Below, piece after piece: positions 7,844 through 16,350 of a stretch of 64,000 nt of DNA. How positions within the stretch are numbered: the stretch's first letter is position 1; every line of letters starts with the position of its first letter. Source of the stretch: CAVYWD01 sp963772225 (lineage in GTDB: Bacteria; Myxococcota; Myxococcia; Myxococcales; UBA5297); assembly GCA_963772225.1 (NCBI GenBank), contig CAVYWD010000007.1:1-64000 (forward strand), given 5' to 3'. The notes beneath the pieces were generated by a model that worked only from the letters and a program-made list of their open reading frames with translations, was not told the origin of the DNA and did not search any database. The position numbers and the translations under genes are program-made.

Positions 7844-9403
7844 CTATCCAACCGCCGAGGCGATGCAGGTAGCCTTTGCCGGTGCTGGCGCCTGCGTCGG
7901 GCTCTGCGCGGGCTTTGCCGCGAGATCGACCACCGGACGCAGTGGCTCCCCGTTGCCCCTCATCGGCCGTACGTTCGCCCGCGTGCACCGAAGCTGGCCC
8001 GCGAGCAGCCTCTCGTACATCCGCCGCTGCTCGACATGGTTCGGTTCCCGGGCGATGAACCGGAGCTTTTCCTCCGTGACGAGCTCGTTCGCGGTCACCG
8101 TCGTCATCCCCAGCACCTGGTCGCGGGCCACCGGCGCGAGCTTGGCGAGGACCAGGTACTCCCGGAGCTCCTCGACGCTCACCTCGCGCGCCGCCGCGAC
8201 CCGCTGCAGCGTGATCCGCTTCGCCCGGATGTTCTCCCGGAGCTTGATCGCGTGCGCGAGCGCGCGGGCAATCGGCGCCGGCTCGGCCCCGAAGGCCTCG
8301 TCCATGACCTTCTGGAACCGCGCGCGCTGCTCGGGCCACTTCACTGGCTCGGCGACCCACTCCAACTTCTTCCGGTCGATGGGCTCGGTGGCAGTCGTGG
8401 TCGTCAGTCCCGCCACCACCTTCTGGATATCGGGAGCCAACCGCGCCAACGACACGTGCCGCCCGATGGTGGTCCGGGATACCCCATACAGGGGCCCGGC
8501 TTCGCGGTACGTGAGCCCCTCGGCGGTGGCGCCGCCACCACCCCCGACGCCACCGGCGCCGCCATCCAGGGTGGCCTGGAGCTCGTGGGCCAGCGCAAGG
8601 TCGCCCGCGACGCGCGCGAGCTGCGGAACGGCCGGAACCGGCTCTCCGACGGGCCAACCGAGGCCCTGTGACCGCGCGGTGAAGGCGTCTATCACCGCGA
8701 AATCACAAAGCGTCTGCGTGGTTTGGAGATCGTTGCGTTCCGGCCGCTGAACGCGACGATCTTCAAACCAGACGTCGTGCCCATCCATGGCGGCTTCGGC
8801 CCTAAACGGCCGTAGCCGCCATGTAATTTTGGTGCGAAGTCGGTCCCGGTGGTCGAGGACGACCTCCTGCACGACCAACCGGACGAGCCGCGTCTTTTGC
8901 GTCTGCGGGAGCGTCTGCCAGAGCTCGGAGAACCGGGCCAAGGACGCCCGGACCCGTTCGGGGGTGACCTGGGCGGTCGCCAGGCGCTCTTCTTCGGCGG
9001 CGAGCTCCTTCAGCCGGGTCTCTACGGTCTTCAGCCGGTCCTCGGCGTCTTGAAGTCGGCCGGCGACGAGCTCTGCACCTCCAGTCCCGGTGGCGATGGC
9101 GTCGACCAGTCGTCCAGCTTCCTCCTTGAACCGGCGCAGCTCGCCCTGCAACCGGTCGCGCTCTTCGCGGATCTGCGGCGCGCGTGCTTCGGCCTCGGTC
9201 TTCGCCCGGCTCATGATGGCCTCGACCAGGGACTCGTCGGCGACGAGCTCTCGGAGGCGCTCGAGCAGGAGGCCCTCGAGGATTGGGGCGCTGAAGCTCC
9301 GGACGGTGCAGGCGTCTGCGCCCTCCTTCGTGACGCGCGTGCAGACATACTAGAAGTACTTCTTCTTCGAGCGGCCGACCGCATGGTTCGGACTCATCGC
9401 CCG
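7844..9403 (-). pseudogene. Large serine recombinase, C-terminal two-thirds, with an in-frame stop (copy 4)
   Basis: The fullest copy. The minus strand starts in the recombinase zinc ribbon (MSPNHAVGRSKKKYF), meets an in-frame TAG at 9350-9352, and continues YVCTRVTKEGADAC, SFSAPILEGLLLERL, a coiled coil (about 9200-9030), and a linker. Two successive HTH-like units follow (RLAPDIQKVVAGL... and KLAPVARDQVLGM...), with the stop at 7844. The coiled coil and zinc ribbon after a missing N-terminal catalytic domain are characteristic of large serine integrases. The catalytic domain and first zinc CxxC have been replaced at about 9405 by unrelated sequence, so no active recombinase remains. From the ATG at 9214 a 456-aa DNA-binding remnant could still be made. 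Confidence 0.75.
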
Positions 9404-9443
9404 GTTGCAGGGCACGGGTCGTGAGGCGGCGCAGGAAGGCCAA

Positions 9444-10187
9444 GTGACAAGACTTCGACACCTGGCAGCGGCCCTGGCAACCGCGGCGTCGCTCGCGCCG
9501 ATGCAAGCGCACGCGGGACCGCCGTACACCACGGACGACCCGGAACCCGTCGAGTATCGCCGTTGGGAGTTCTACCTCGCGACGCAGCACGAGATCACGG
9601 CCGACGGCGCGACCGGTACCGCGCCGCACGTGGAGGTCAACTACGGCGCCGTGCCGAACCTCCAGCTTCACGTGATCGCGCCGCTCGCCTACGAGCGCCC
9701 GCGCAGCGGTCCCACCACGTATGGCCCCGGGGACGTCGAGCTGGGCGCCAAGCTGCGCTTCATTCAGGAGGGCCAATGGGTCCCGATGGTCGGAGTGTTT
9801 CCGCTGCTGGAGCTGCCGGTGGGCAGCCTCTCGAGAGGCCTCGGCACCGGGCACTTGCACGGCTTGATCCCTCTCTGGCTGCAAAAGAGCTTCGGCCCCT
9901 GGATGACCTACGGCGGGGGCGGCCTCTGGATCAACCCGGGGCAGGGCAACCACAACTTCTGGTACGTCGGTTGGCAGGCTCAAAGAAAGCTCTCGCGCCT
10001 CGCCACCCTCGGCGCCGAGGTCTTCTACACGACGCCCGATCGCGCGGGAGGGAGCGCCAACCTACGGTTCAACGTGGGGCTTTTGCTCGACCTCACCGAC
10101 TACCACCACCTTCTCCTTTCGTCCGGGCGCAGCATCGCAGGTGACAGCTTGTTCCAGGGTTACTTCGCCTACCAGCTCACGTGGTGA
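9444..10187 (+). CDS. Outer-membrane beta-barrel protein (putative transporter)
   Basis: 247 aa from the GTG at 9444, chosen because AGGAAGG lies just upstream and the signal peptide (RHLAAALATAASLAPMQAHA) then starts at the N-terminus. The mature part begins GPPYTTDDPEPVEYRRWEFY and continues as alternating aromatic/polar strands (LQLHVIAPLAYERP, VELGAKLRFI, VPMVGVFPLLELPVG), ending in an aromatic residue (YQLTW) as barrel proteins do. Similar proteins are annotated as meta-pathway phenol-degradation-like or generic transporter proteins; the substrate is unknown. It is the first intact gene after the mobile island, and its 5' flank is the recombinase scar. Confidence 0.7.
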   Translation: MTRLRHLAAALATAASLAPMQAHAGPPYTTDDPEPVEYRRWEFYLATQHEITADGATGTAPHVEVNYGAVPNLQLHVIAPLAYERPRSGPTTYGPGDVELGAKLRFIQEGQWVPMVGVFPLLELPVGSLSRGLGTGHLHGLIPLWLQKSFGPWMTYGGGGLWINPGQGNHNFWYVGWQAQRKLSRLATLGAEVFYTTPDRAGGSANLRFNVGLLLDLTDYHHLLLSSGRSIAGDSLFQGYFAYQLTW

Positions 10188-10403
10188 TGGACGCCGGACG
10201 CCGCAGGGCGAGGCGACTTGCGACGACCGGCGGCGTCGGCACCGAAACGGCCCAACGTCCTCGGTCTGGTTCTCGCCTGCCGGGGCAAGGTCGCCGGCCA
10301 CGCGGTCGGAGATGGGGTGGGCGGGCGCAGGGCCCCGCAGCAGACAAGATGACGCGGACGCGTTCGTGCTATGAGGCCTTTTCCTTCCAGCGAGGAACGA
10401 GCC

Positions 10404-11573
10404 ATGGACGAACTGCGACTGCGCTATGGATGCAATCCCCACCAGGCGCCGGCCCGGGTTTACACGGCCGAGCGGCCCCTGCCCATTCGCGTGCTGTCGG
10501 GCGCGCCCGGCTACATCAACCTCCTGGACGCGTGCAACGCCTGGCAGCTGGTGCGCGAGCTTCGAGGGGCGCTTAAGCTCCCCGCGGCCACGTCGTTCAA
10601 GCACGTGAGCCCGGCGGGCGCCGCCGTTGCGGTGCCCATGAGCGAGGCGGTCAAGCGCGCGTCCTTCGTCGACGACCTGGAGCTCTCGCCTCTGGCCACC
10701 GCCTACGCCCGCGCGCGAGGGGCCGACAGGCTTTGCTCGTTCGGCGACTGGGCGGCCCTCTCCGACGTGGTCGACGTGGCCACCGCCAAGCTCCTCAAGC
10801 GCGAGGTCTCCGACGGCGTCATCGCGCCCGGCTACGAGCCCGAGGCTTTGGATATCCTGCGCAGCAAGCGCAATGGCTCCTATTGCGTGCTGGAGGTCGA
10901 TCCTGCGTGGGAGGCGCCGGAGAACGAGACGCGCGAGGTGTTCGGAATCACCTTCGAGCAGCGGCGAAACCGGGTCATCCCCGGCCCCGAGCATCTGGCC
11001 GAGGTCGTCACCAAGAATCGCAGCCTCCCCGATTCCGCCGCCCGAGATCTCGTCCTGGCGCTCATGACCCTCAAATACACGCAGTCCAACTCGGTGTGCT
11101 TTGCCCTCGACGGGCAGGCCATCGGAATCGGGGCCGGGCAGCAGTCGCGAATTCACTGCACGCGGCTCGCGGGCTCCAAGGCGGACCGCTGGTTTCTGCG
11201 CCAGCACCCCCTTGCGCTCTCGTTGCCATTCAAGCCCGGCGTGGGGCGCCCGGAGCAGAACAACGCCATCGACCTCTTCTTGGAGGACGCGCTGTCCCCG
11301 GCCGAGGAGTCGGCCTGGCTCGAGTCCTTCACGGCGCCGCCGCGCCGCTTGACCGCGGAGGAGAAGCGCCGCTGGCTTTCGCAGCAGAAGGGCGTCAGCC
11401 TGGCCTCGGACGCTTTCTTCCCCTTCCGCGACAACATCGACCGCGCATCGCAAAGCGGCGTGAAATACATCTCCCAGCCCGGCGGCTCCGTGCGCGACGA
11501 CGTGGTCATTCAGGCCGCCAACGAATACGACATGACCATGGCGTTCTCGAAGCTGCGCCTGTTTCATCATTGA
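10404..11573 (+). CDS. Stand-alone AICAR formyltransferase (PurH C-terminal domain only)
   Basis: 389 aa. Catalyses formyl transfer from 10-formyl-tetrahydrofolate to AICAR, the ninth step of purine synthesis. It begins at once with the formyltransferase half (LRYGCNPHQ) and has FKHVSPAG with the catalytic Lys-His pair, then KYTQSNSVCFALDGQAIGIG, GAGQQSRIHC, DAFFPFRDNID and GGSVRDD. The IMP cyclohydrolase domain that precedes it in ordinary PurH (about 520 aa in total) is absent, so another protein must close the ring. The ATG at 10404 has GAGGAACGAG upstream and gives the family start. A hairpin follows the stop. Confidence 0.9.
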   Translation: MDELRLRYGCNPHQAPARVYTAERPLPIRVLSGAPGYINLLDACNAWQLVRELRGALKLPAATSFKHVSPAGAAVAVPMSEAVKRASFVDDLELSPLATAYARARGADRLCSFGDWAALSDVVDVATAKLLKREVSDGVIAPGYEPEALDILRSKRNGSYCVLEVDPAWEAPENETREVFGITFEQRRNRVIPGPEHLAEVVTKNRSLPDSAARDLVLALMTLKYTQSNSVCFALDGQAIGIGAGQQSRIHCTRLAGSKADRWFLRQHPLALSLPFKPGVGRPEQNNAIDLFLEDALSPAEESAWLESFTAPPRRLTAEEKRRWLSQQKGVSLASDAFFPFRDNIDRASQSGVKYISQPGGSVRDDVVIQAANEYDMTMAFSKLRLFHH

Positions 11574-11602
11574 AGTGCAGGCGAGCCGGGCCGGCTTAGG
11601 TT

Positions 11603-11626
11603 TTCCAGGGTTGGGATACCCTGGAA
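11603..11626 (+). terminator. Hairpin after the AICAR formyltransferase gene
   Basis: TTCCAGGGT and ACCCTGGAA form a perfect 9-bp stem around a 6-nt loop, 30 bp after the stop. There is no T-run on either side, so intrinsic termination is only possible. Confidence 0.4.
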
Positions 11627-11663
11627 GCCTTCTCGCGCCGCCACCCTCTGAGGAGCCTTCCGA

Positions 11664-12554
11664 ATGAAACTGGCGAAGGCTCTTCTCGCCTTTGGCCTGC
11701 TCGCCGCGAGCGCCGCGTTCGCCCTCGCGGCCGAGCCCGTCGAGCCGTGGAAGACGACGGCGCTGCCCAGGCCGATGCCCGCCTCGGAGCAAGAGGGCGA
11801 GGTCCAGGTCGACGGCGTGAAGCTGTGGTGGGCGAGCTTCGGAAAAGGTGAGCCGGTCCTTCTGCTCCACGGCGGCGCGGGCAATTCCGAGCACTGGGGC
11901 AACCAGGTCCCCGCGCTGGCGGAGCATTACCGCGTCATCGTCGTCGACGCGCGCGGCCACGGCCGCAGCACGCGCACCGATGCGCCCTACAGCTACCACC
12001 GCATGGCCGAGGACCTGGTCGCGGTCATGGACGCGCTCGAGCTCAAGCAGGTCTCGCTCGTCGGCTGGAGCGACGGGGGCATTTTGGGCCTGGACCTCGC
12101 CATCCACCACCCGGAGCGCGTGAAGAAGCTCTTCGCCTTCGGCGCCAATTACGACCTTTCTGGCATGAAGTCGGGCGGTGGTCCGCATGCCACCTTCGCC
12201 ACCTATTTCAGCAAGTGCGCCGCCGACTACAGCCATCTTTCCCCCACACCCAAGGACTACAAGGCCTTCAACGCTGCGCTCTCGAAGATGTGGAGGGCCC
12301 AGCCTATGTTCAAGGCTGCCGAACTCGCCAAGATCACTGCCATCACCGCCTGCGCCGACGGCGAGCACGACGAGATCATCAAGCAGGACCACGTGCGCCA
12401 GATGGCCAAGCTCATCCCCCAGGGCCGGCTCGTGCTCATTCCCAAGACCAGCCATTTCGCGCTCTGGCAAAAGCCGGATGCTTTCAATAAGGCGTTGCTC
12501 GACTTCCTGGCCGACCCGCCCGCGACGGGAAAGCCAACCGCCGACAGACCCTGA
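11664..12554 (+). CDS. Exported alpha/beta hydrolase
   Basis: 296 aa with a signal peptide (KALLAFGLLAASAAFALA). The hydrolase fold is clear: the oxyanion motif LLLHGGAGNS, strand-loop VIVVDARGHGRST, nucleophile elbow VGWSDGGILG (Ser), and the catalytic His in PKTSHFALWQ near the C-terminus. The acid is probably in TACADGEHDE. The size fits the general alpha/beta hydrolase family; the substrate cannot be read. It probably acts in the periplasm. The last bases overlap a remnant of another gene in a different frame (12542-12838), so the C-terminus may be a secondary junction. Confidence 0.8.
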   Translation: MKLAKALLAFGLLAASAAFALAAEPVEPWKTTALPRPMPASEQEGEVQVDGVKLWWASFGKGEPVLLLHGGAGNSEHWGNQVPALAEHYRVIVVDARGHGRSTRTDAPYSYHRMAEDLVAVMDALELKQVSLVGWSDGGILGLDLAIHHPERVKKLFAFGANYDLSGMKSGGGPHATFATYFSKCAADYSHLSPTPKDYKAFNAALSKMWRAQPMFKAAELAKITAITACADGEHDEIIKQDHVRQMAKLIPQGRLVLIPKTSHFALWQKPDAFNKALLDFLADPPATGKPTADRP

Positions 12555-12838
12555 AGACCCTCTCCGGCTTCGAGTTCTCCAACGGCTTTCGCCGCATCGA
12601 CGAGATGTTCGGCGACCTGTACCCCATGAACAATCGCATGAAGTCGGCGACGCTCGAGTTCTCCGATGGCGAGAAGTTGCCGCTCGAGTTCAAGGACGAG
12701 CCGAGCGAGGAGACGGTCAACTTGCCCATGCCGAAGAAGTGCTCGTGGGTGAAGCTGACCGTGAACGAGGTCTACAAAGGCACGAAGTGGAACGACCTCG
12801 CCATCAGCGAGGTCCATCCGCTCGCCAAGGACGAGTAG
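12542..12838 (+). pseudogene. C-terminal fragment of an NADase-type glycan-binding (discoidin-like) domain protein
   Basis: Frame two reads LSGFEFSNGFRRIDEMFGDL, MKSATLEFSDGEKLPLEFKD, CSWVKLTVNEVYKGTKWNDL and ISEVHPL, then a stop. The pattern of a change in mean structure described as SDG, then W.K..V..VY.G..W.D..ISE, is typical of the carbohydrate-binding domain found in many exported bacterial proteins. Nothing upstream in frame looks like the rest of such a protein, and the fragment starts inside the end of the hydrolase gene, so it is a 5'-truncated remnant. Confidence 0.55.
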
Positions 12839-12961
12839 GCCGGTGCAGCCCGCGAAGGCCTTTCGCTCGGGCAAACTCTTCGAGGCAACCAACGGCGGGG
12901 AGCGCGCCGCGCTATATTCTCGCGCTCGCGCGGCTGCGCGAGAAAGGAGCTCCCAATCCCG

Positions 12962-13747
12962 ATGCGCGGCGCCTTCGTCATCCTGCGCAAGGAGCTCTCC
13001 GAGATCCTCGCGAACCCGATGCTCCTCGTCTCGCTGAGCTCGCTCCCGGCGGTCATGGTGGCCGTGACCCTCGGGGTCCTCTGGACCTACGTCGCCGGCG
13101 CAAACGACGCGAGCGTCGTGGCGCTCGCCCGCTGGTACGCCCCCTCGGCGCCGCCGGGCGCGGCCGCGGCGGTGCTCGTCGAGGCGACGGTCCGCAACTC
13201 GCTCGGCCTGTTCCTGGTCATGCCCATCTTTCTGCCGGTCATCCTGGCCTCCCAGTCGGTGGCCGGCGAGAAGGAGCGCCGCACCCTCGAGCCGCTCCTC
13301 GCCACGCCGCTGACCGCCTTCGACCTCGTGCTCGGCAAGACGCTCGCGGCCGCGGTGCCGGCGCTCGCCATTACCTTCGTCGCCTTCGCGGTCTTCGCGG
13401 CCGGCGCCGACGCCGTCGCCTGGCCCGTGGTCCACCGGCTCATCCTCCCGAACGCGACCTTCCTCTTCTCCGTCTTGCTCCTCGCGCCGCTGCTCTCGTT
13501 CTTCGGGACCTGTCTCTCGGTGCTCATCAGCGCTCGGGTGGGCGACGCCCGGCTCGCGCAGTCCTTGGCAGGCCTCCTCGTCATGCCGTTCTTCGGCGCG
13601 GTCGCCCTGCAGTTCGGCGGGCTCCTGACCTTCGGGCCGGCGGCCTATCTGGGCGTCGGTGCGGCCGCTCTCACCGCGGACGCGGCAATGCTCAAGCTTG
13701 CCGTGCGTCTGTTCGACCGCGACAGGCTGCTCACCCGCTGGTCATGA
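12962..13747 (+). CDS. ABC-2 type transporter permease
   Basis: 261 aa, membrane protein. It begins with the cytoplasmic entry helix RGAFVILRKELSEILANP, then a first transmembrane helix, an extracytoplasmic loop, and five more hydrophobic segments. Between helices it has AGEKERRTLEPLLATPLTAF, the signature loop of ABC-2 permeases of the ABC-type export family. No ATPase gene lies beside it, so the partner must be elsewhere. AAAGGAG precedes the ATG at a longer than usual distance. The last 256 bp (13492-13747) recur at 22119-22374 with about four differences. Confidence 0.85.
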   Translation: MRGAFVILRKELSEILANPMLLVSLSSLPAVMVAVTLGVLWTYVAGANDASVVALARWYAPSAPPGAAAAVLVEATVRNSLGLFLVMPIFLPVILASQSVAGEKERRTLEPLLATPLTAFDLVLGKTLAAAVPALAITFVAFAVFAAGADAVAWPVVHRLILPNATFLFSVLLLAPLLSFFGTCLSVLISARVGDARLAQSLAGLLVMPFFGAVALQFGGLLTFGPAAYLGVGAAALTADAAMLKLAVRLFDRDRLLTRWS

Positions 13748-13941
13748 CCTTCGGGCCGCCCAAGGTTTCGCTCCTTCTCCGAGCCGGCAATGACCCGGCC
13801 CAGATCGACACCTCGTCCGTAGGCAATGGTTGAGCCGAGCCGCGCGGCCGCAGCCGTCGTCGCGAGACGTCCCGCTTGAGATCCACCTTCTCGGCGCGGC
13901 GCGGTGCCGTCTCGGGAGACGACCAACCCAGGAGGCGTTCG

Positions 13942-14346
13942 ATGACGAGCAGCGCGTCGAATCATTCGTGGCCCGCGCCGCTGGCCGTCTGTCTGGGCTG
14001 CGGCGGGCTGGAGCAGGGCGAGGCTACCGAGAGCCTAGACTGCGCGCCGGGCGCCTGCGCGCGGGCCCGTCCCGTGGATCCCCTGCGCTGCGCGTCCACC
14101 TGTCTCTCCGATGGCGCGTGCGGCGACCACGGCACCTGCCTGCCGAACCTGGCGGCGCCCGCGTGGGCCATCTCGCGCGGCGCGTGCTTCCCGCGGGCAG
14201 GGCCCACCGAGGTCGCCAGGTCGGTGCGCGGACCCGCGATCGCCGGCGTGACCGCGCTCGCGTGCGGGGCCGCGCTCCTTCTGCGGCGCGCTGCGCGGCG
14301 GCGGGAGTCGCCGGGCCGGTTCCCTCTTTCCGAGCGTTCGAGCTAA
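13942..14346 (+). CDS. Small Cys-rich protein with C-terminal membrane anchor
   Basis: 134 aa from the ATG at 13942. The N-terminus is only weakly hydrophobic (PAPLAVCLGCGG). The middle has six or more Cys (CAPGACARARP, CASTCLSDGACGDHGTC). It ends in a hydrophobic helix, AIAGVTALACGAALLL, followed by RRAARRR, resembling the C-terminal anchoring signals of myxobacterial surface proteins, although it is not a clear match to MYXO-CTERM. It could be a truncated surface protein. No catalytic motif was seen. It lies upstream of the sigma/caspase operon with about 380 bp between. Confidence 0.45.
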   Translation: MTSSASNHSWPAPLAVCLGCGGLEQGEATESLDCAPGACARARPVDPLRCASTCLSDGACGDHGTCLPNLAAPAWAISRGACFPRAGPTEVARSVRGPAIAGVTALACGAALLLRRAARRRESPGRFPLSERSS

Positions 14347-14724
14347 GTCATCGCTCCGAAAGATCTGCTCCATCTCAACGTCCGATCCATCCCGGCTGGC
14401 GTCGTCGCTCGTCGGTGACATGCCCTCTGGCATGCGCCCTCCTCGCGCCTCGCCATCCTTTGCGCCTCGGACGTTGAGATCTGGAGCATCCATTTCTGCG
14501 CGATTCCTAACCGCTGGCGACGCGCGTGACAGAGCGCGCCGGTGCAGCCGCGGGGGCTTCGGAGGGAAGCGCTCGGGCGAGCCTGCCGCGCGCCGATCAC
14601 GCCGGCCGCCGGCTTCGCGGCGATTGCAGCGAGGCGAGCAGCGGGCCTACAGTACTCGCTGAATCCGGCCCTGCTCCCGAGGTCAACTTCAAGCCCTTGC
14701 GCGGCGCGATGGCTCGAGACTCCC
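14347..14724. other. Gene-free stretch before the sigma/caspase operon
   Basis: No supported reading frame. It contains a long-spaced inverted repeat (14368-14486, listed separately) and presumably the operon promoter. Confidence 0.4.
14368..14486. repeat. Inverted repeat enclosing 85 bp
   Basis: CTCCATCTCAACGTCC at 14368-14383 recurs inverted at 14469-14486, with a two-base insertion. A few further bases (TG) match on the outside. It could be the ends of a small mobile remnant or a regulatory hairpin. Confidence 0.4.
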
Positions 14725-15660
14725 ATGGGATGGCTTTCGGACCGACGCGATTGCCTCGCCGTGGCCCTGGTCCTTTGCTGCACCGGCGCGCTCATCGCGC
14801 CGGAGTCGGCGTGCAGCAAGGTCGCAGAGACCTCCGATCCAGCTTTGGTGTGCTCGCCGGATGCGGGCCCGCAAGCGTTCTGCGGGGATTCGCCCTCGCT
14901 CTCGTGCGGCGACCCCAACGCGCTCTACCGCTGCTCCGACGCGGGCGTTGCGGCGCTGATCGCGACCTGCCCCAATGGCTGCTTGGCCGACTTCGACGGC
15001 GGCGCGGCGTGCGCGCCGCCCGGGCCGCGCTGCATTCGCAACCCGGGCGTCGGCAACCACTGCGGCGGCGAGCCAGTCGTCGCCGACGGCGATCCCAACG
15101 TCATCTACCATTGCGACCACGTCGGCGCCGCGACCCCGATCATCCGGTGCCCGCGCGGCTGCGTCTACAACGCCGCCGGCTTGCCCTACGACAGCTGCGT
15201 GCCGCCCCCGGCGCCGACGTGCGTCGACGAGCCCGACACCGGACCGCCCGCCCTCGCATGCGGCACGGGCGGGGACAACCTCGGCAACAACGGCGCCTGT
15301 GGCTCGGACGACCGGGTCTACTACTGCCGCGACAGCGTTTGGAGGCTCAAGGAGGACTGCAGAGCGGAGGGCCGCGACTGCGTCTTGGTGGATGGGGGAA
15401 CCGAGTTCTGCGGCCCGGGAGACGCTGGGTTCCAGACCCCGGACGCCAGCTGCGAGGTCGGAAACGACAACGGCCCCGACAACGGCACCTGCGGGCCCGA
15501 CGGCCGCCTCTACTACTGCTGCCAGCAGGTGTGGCACTTGAAGGAGGACTGCAAGGCGGAGCGCCGCACGTGCATCATGGGGGCGAAGAAATACCCCGAC
15601 TACTGCAGCGGCGCCCCCGAGACCCGGGCCTGCGCGCCGCCCGCGGGGCAGAGCCCATGA
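14725..15660 (+). CDS. Secreted Cys-rich modular protein, first gene of the sigma/caspase operon
   Basis: 311 aa from the ATG at 14725. A signal sequence (CLAVALVLCCTGALIA) precedes four Cys-rich units. Two are of an A type (CIRNPGVGNHCGGEPVV... YHC... CPRGC) and two of a B type (NGTCGPDGRLYYC... WHLKEDCKAE... C). Both types recur in the amidase-like lipoprotein at 19232-20443. Pairs of Cys suggest a disulphide-stabilised surface or periplasmic protein. Its stop overlaps the start of the sigma factor by 4 bp (ATGA), so expression is coupled. The role is unknown; it may be a sensor, ligand or substrate for the system. Confidence 0.7.
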   Translation: MGWLSDRRDCLAVALVLCCTGALIAPESACSKVAETSDPALVCSPDAGPQAFCGDSPSLSCGDPNALYRCSDAGVAALIATCPNGCLADFDGGAACAPPGPRCIRNPGVGNHCGGEPVVADGDPNVIYHCDHVGAATPIIRCPRGCVYNAAGLPYDSCVPPPAPTCVDEPDTGPPALACGTGGDNLGNNGACGSDDRVYYCRDSVWRLKEDCRAEGRDCVLVDGGTEFCGPGDAGFQTPDASCEVGNDNGPDNGTCGPDGRLYYCCQQVWHLKEDCKAERRTCIMGAKKYPDYCSGAPETRACAPPAGQSP

Positions 15661-16349
15661 CCGTCTTCCTCGACAACCGCGCCCTGCTCGACGCGTTTCG
15701 ACGAGGAGATCGCGCCGCGCTCACCGAAGTGTACCGGCGCTACGTGGACGAGGTGGCCGGCGTCGTCCGCCATGGCTTCGCGCTCGGGGGGAAGGCGGTC
15801 CGGGGCGTGCGCGAGGTCGATCGCCAGCGCGACCTGGTGCAGGAGGTGTTCGTGCGCTGCTTCTCCGAGGCGGCGCGCAAGGGCTACGACGGAATCTCGC
15901 CTTTCCGGCCCTACCTCTTGCGCATCGCCAAGAACCTCATGATCGACGAGGCGCGCAAGTCGGGACGCGCCGTGGTCCTCGAGCCGGGCGAGGCCGAGGC
16001 GCCCGCCGGCGTCGAGGTGGGCGTCCCTTCCCCGGAGGAGGATCTCGAGTGGCGCATGCTGCGCGAGGCGACCCGCGCCTATTGCGCCACGCTGAGCGAA
16101 GGACTGCAGCGCTTCGTGAAGCTGCGCTTCGAGGAGGACCGCTCGCAGCGCGACGTGGCGCAGGCCCTCGACGTCACGCGGCGCAAGGTCCGCACCTGGG
16201 AGGAGGACGTGCGCAGCGGCCTGCGACGCCACCTCGCGCGCTGGCTCGCCCGCCCCGGGGCGGAGGCCCGGCGCTCCCCCTCGGCCCCGGCGAGCCCCGG
16301 AGGGGCCCTGGACGCCCCAGGCCGGCCCAACCGCCGGGTGGGTTCGTAA
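15657..16349 (+). CDS. ECF-type RNA polymerase sigma factor
   Basis: 230 aa. Region 2 is visible as LLDAFRRGDRAALTEVYRRY, with RDLVQEVFVRCF and FRPYLLRIAKNLMIDEARK. Region 4 follows as LSEGLQRFVKLRFEEDRSQR and DVAQALDVTRRKVRTWEEDV, with a helix-turn-helix. The link between regions 2 and 4 is Glu/Pro-rich. The Arg-rich C-terminal tail is unusual. Sigma factors of this class redirect transcription when released from an anti-sigma factor, here probably the next gene. It overlaps the upstream gene by 4 bp and is 1 bp from the downstream gene. Confidence 0.88.
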   Translation: MTVFLDNRALLDAFRRGDRAALTEVYRRYVDEVAGVVRHGFALGGKAVRGVREVDRQRDLVQEVFVRCFSEAARKGYDGISPFRPYLLRIAKNLMIDEARKSGRAVVLEPGEAEAPAGVEVGVPSPEEDLEWRMLREATRAYCATLSEGLQRFVKLRFEEDRSQRDVAQALDVTRRKVRTWEEDVRSGLRRHLARWLARPGAEARRSPSAPASPGGALDAPGRPNRRVGS

Positions 16350-16350
16350 C

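Noticed and set aside
9350..9532. A small plus- or minus-strand gene at the recombinase/outer-membrane junction
   Set aside because: It is the tail of the recombinase zinc ribbon joined to antisense of the outer-membrane gene's signal peptide.
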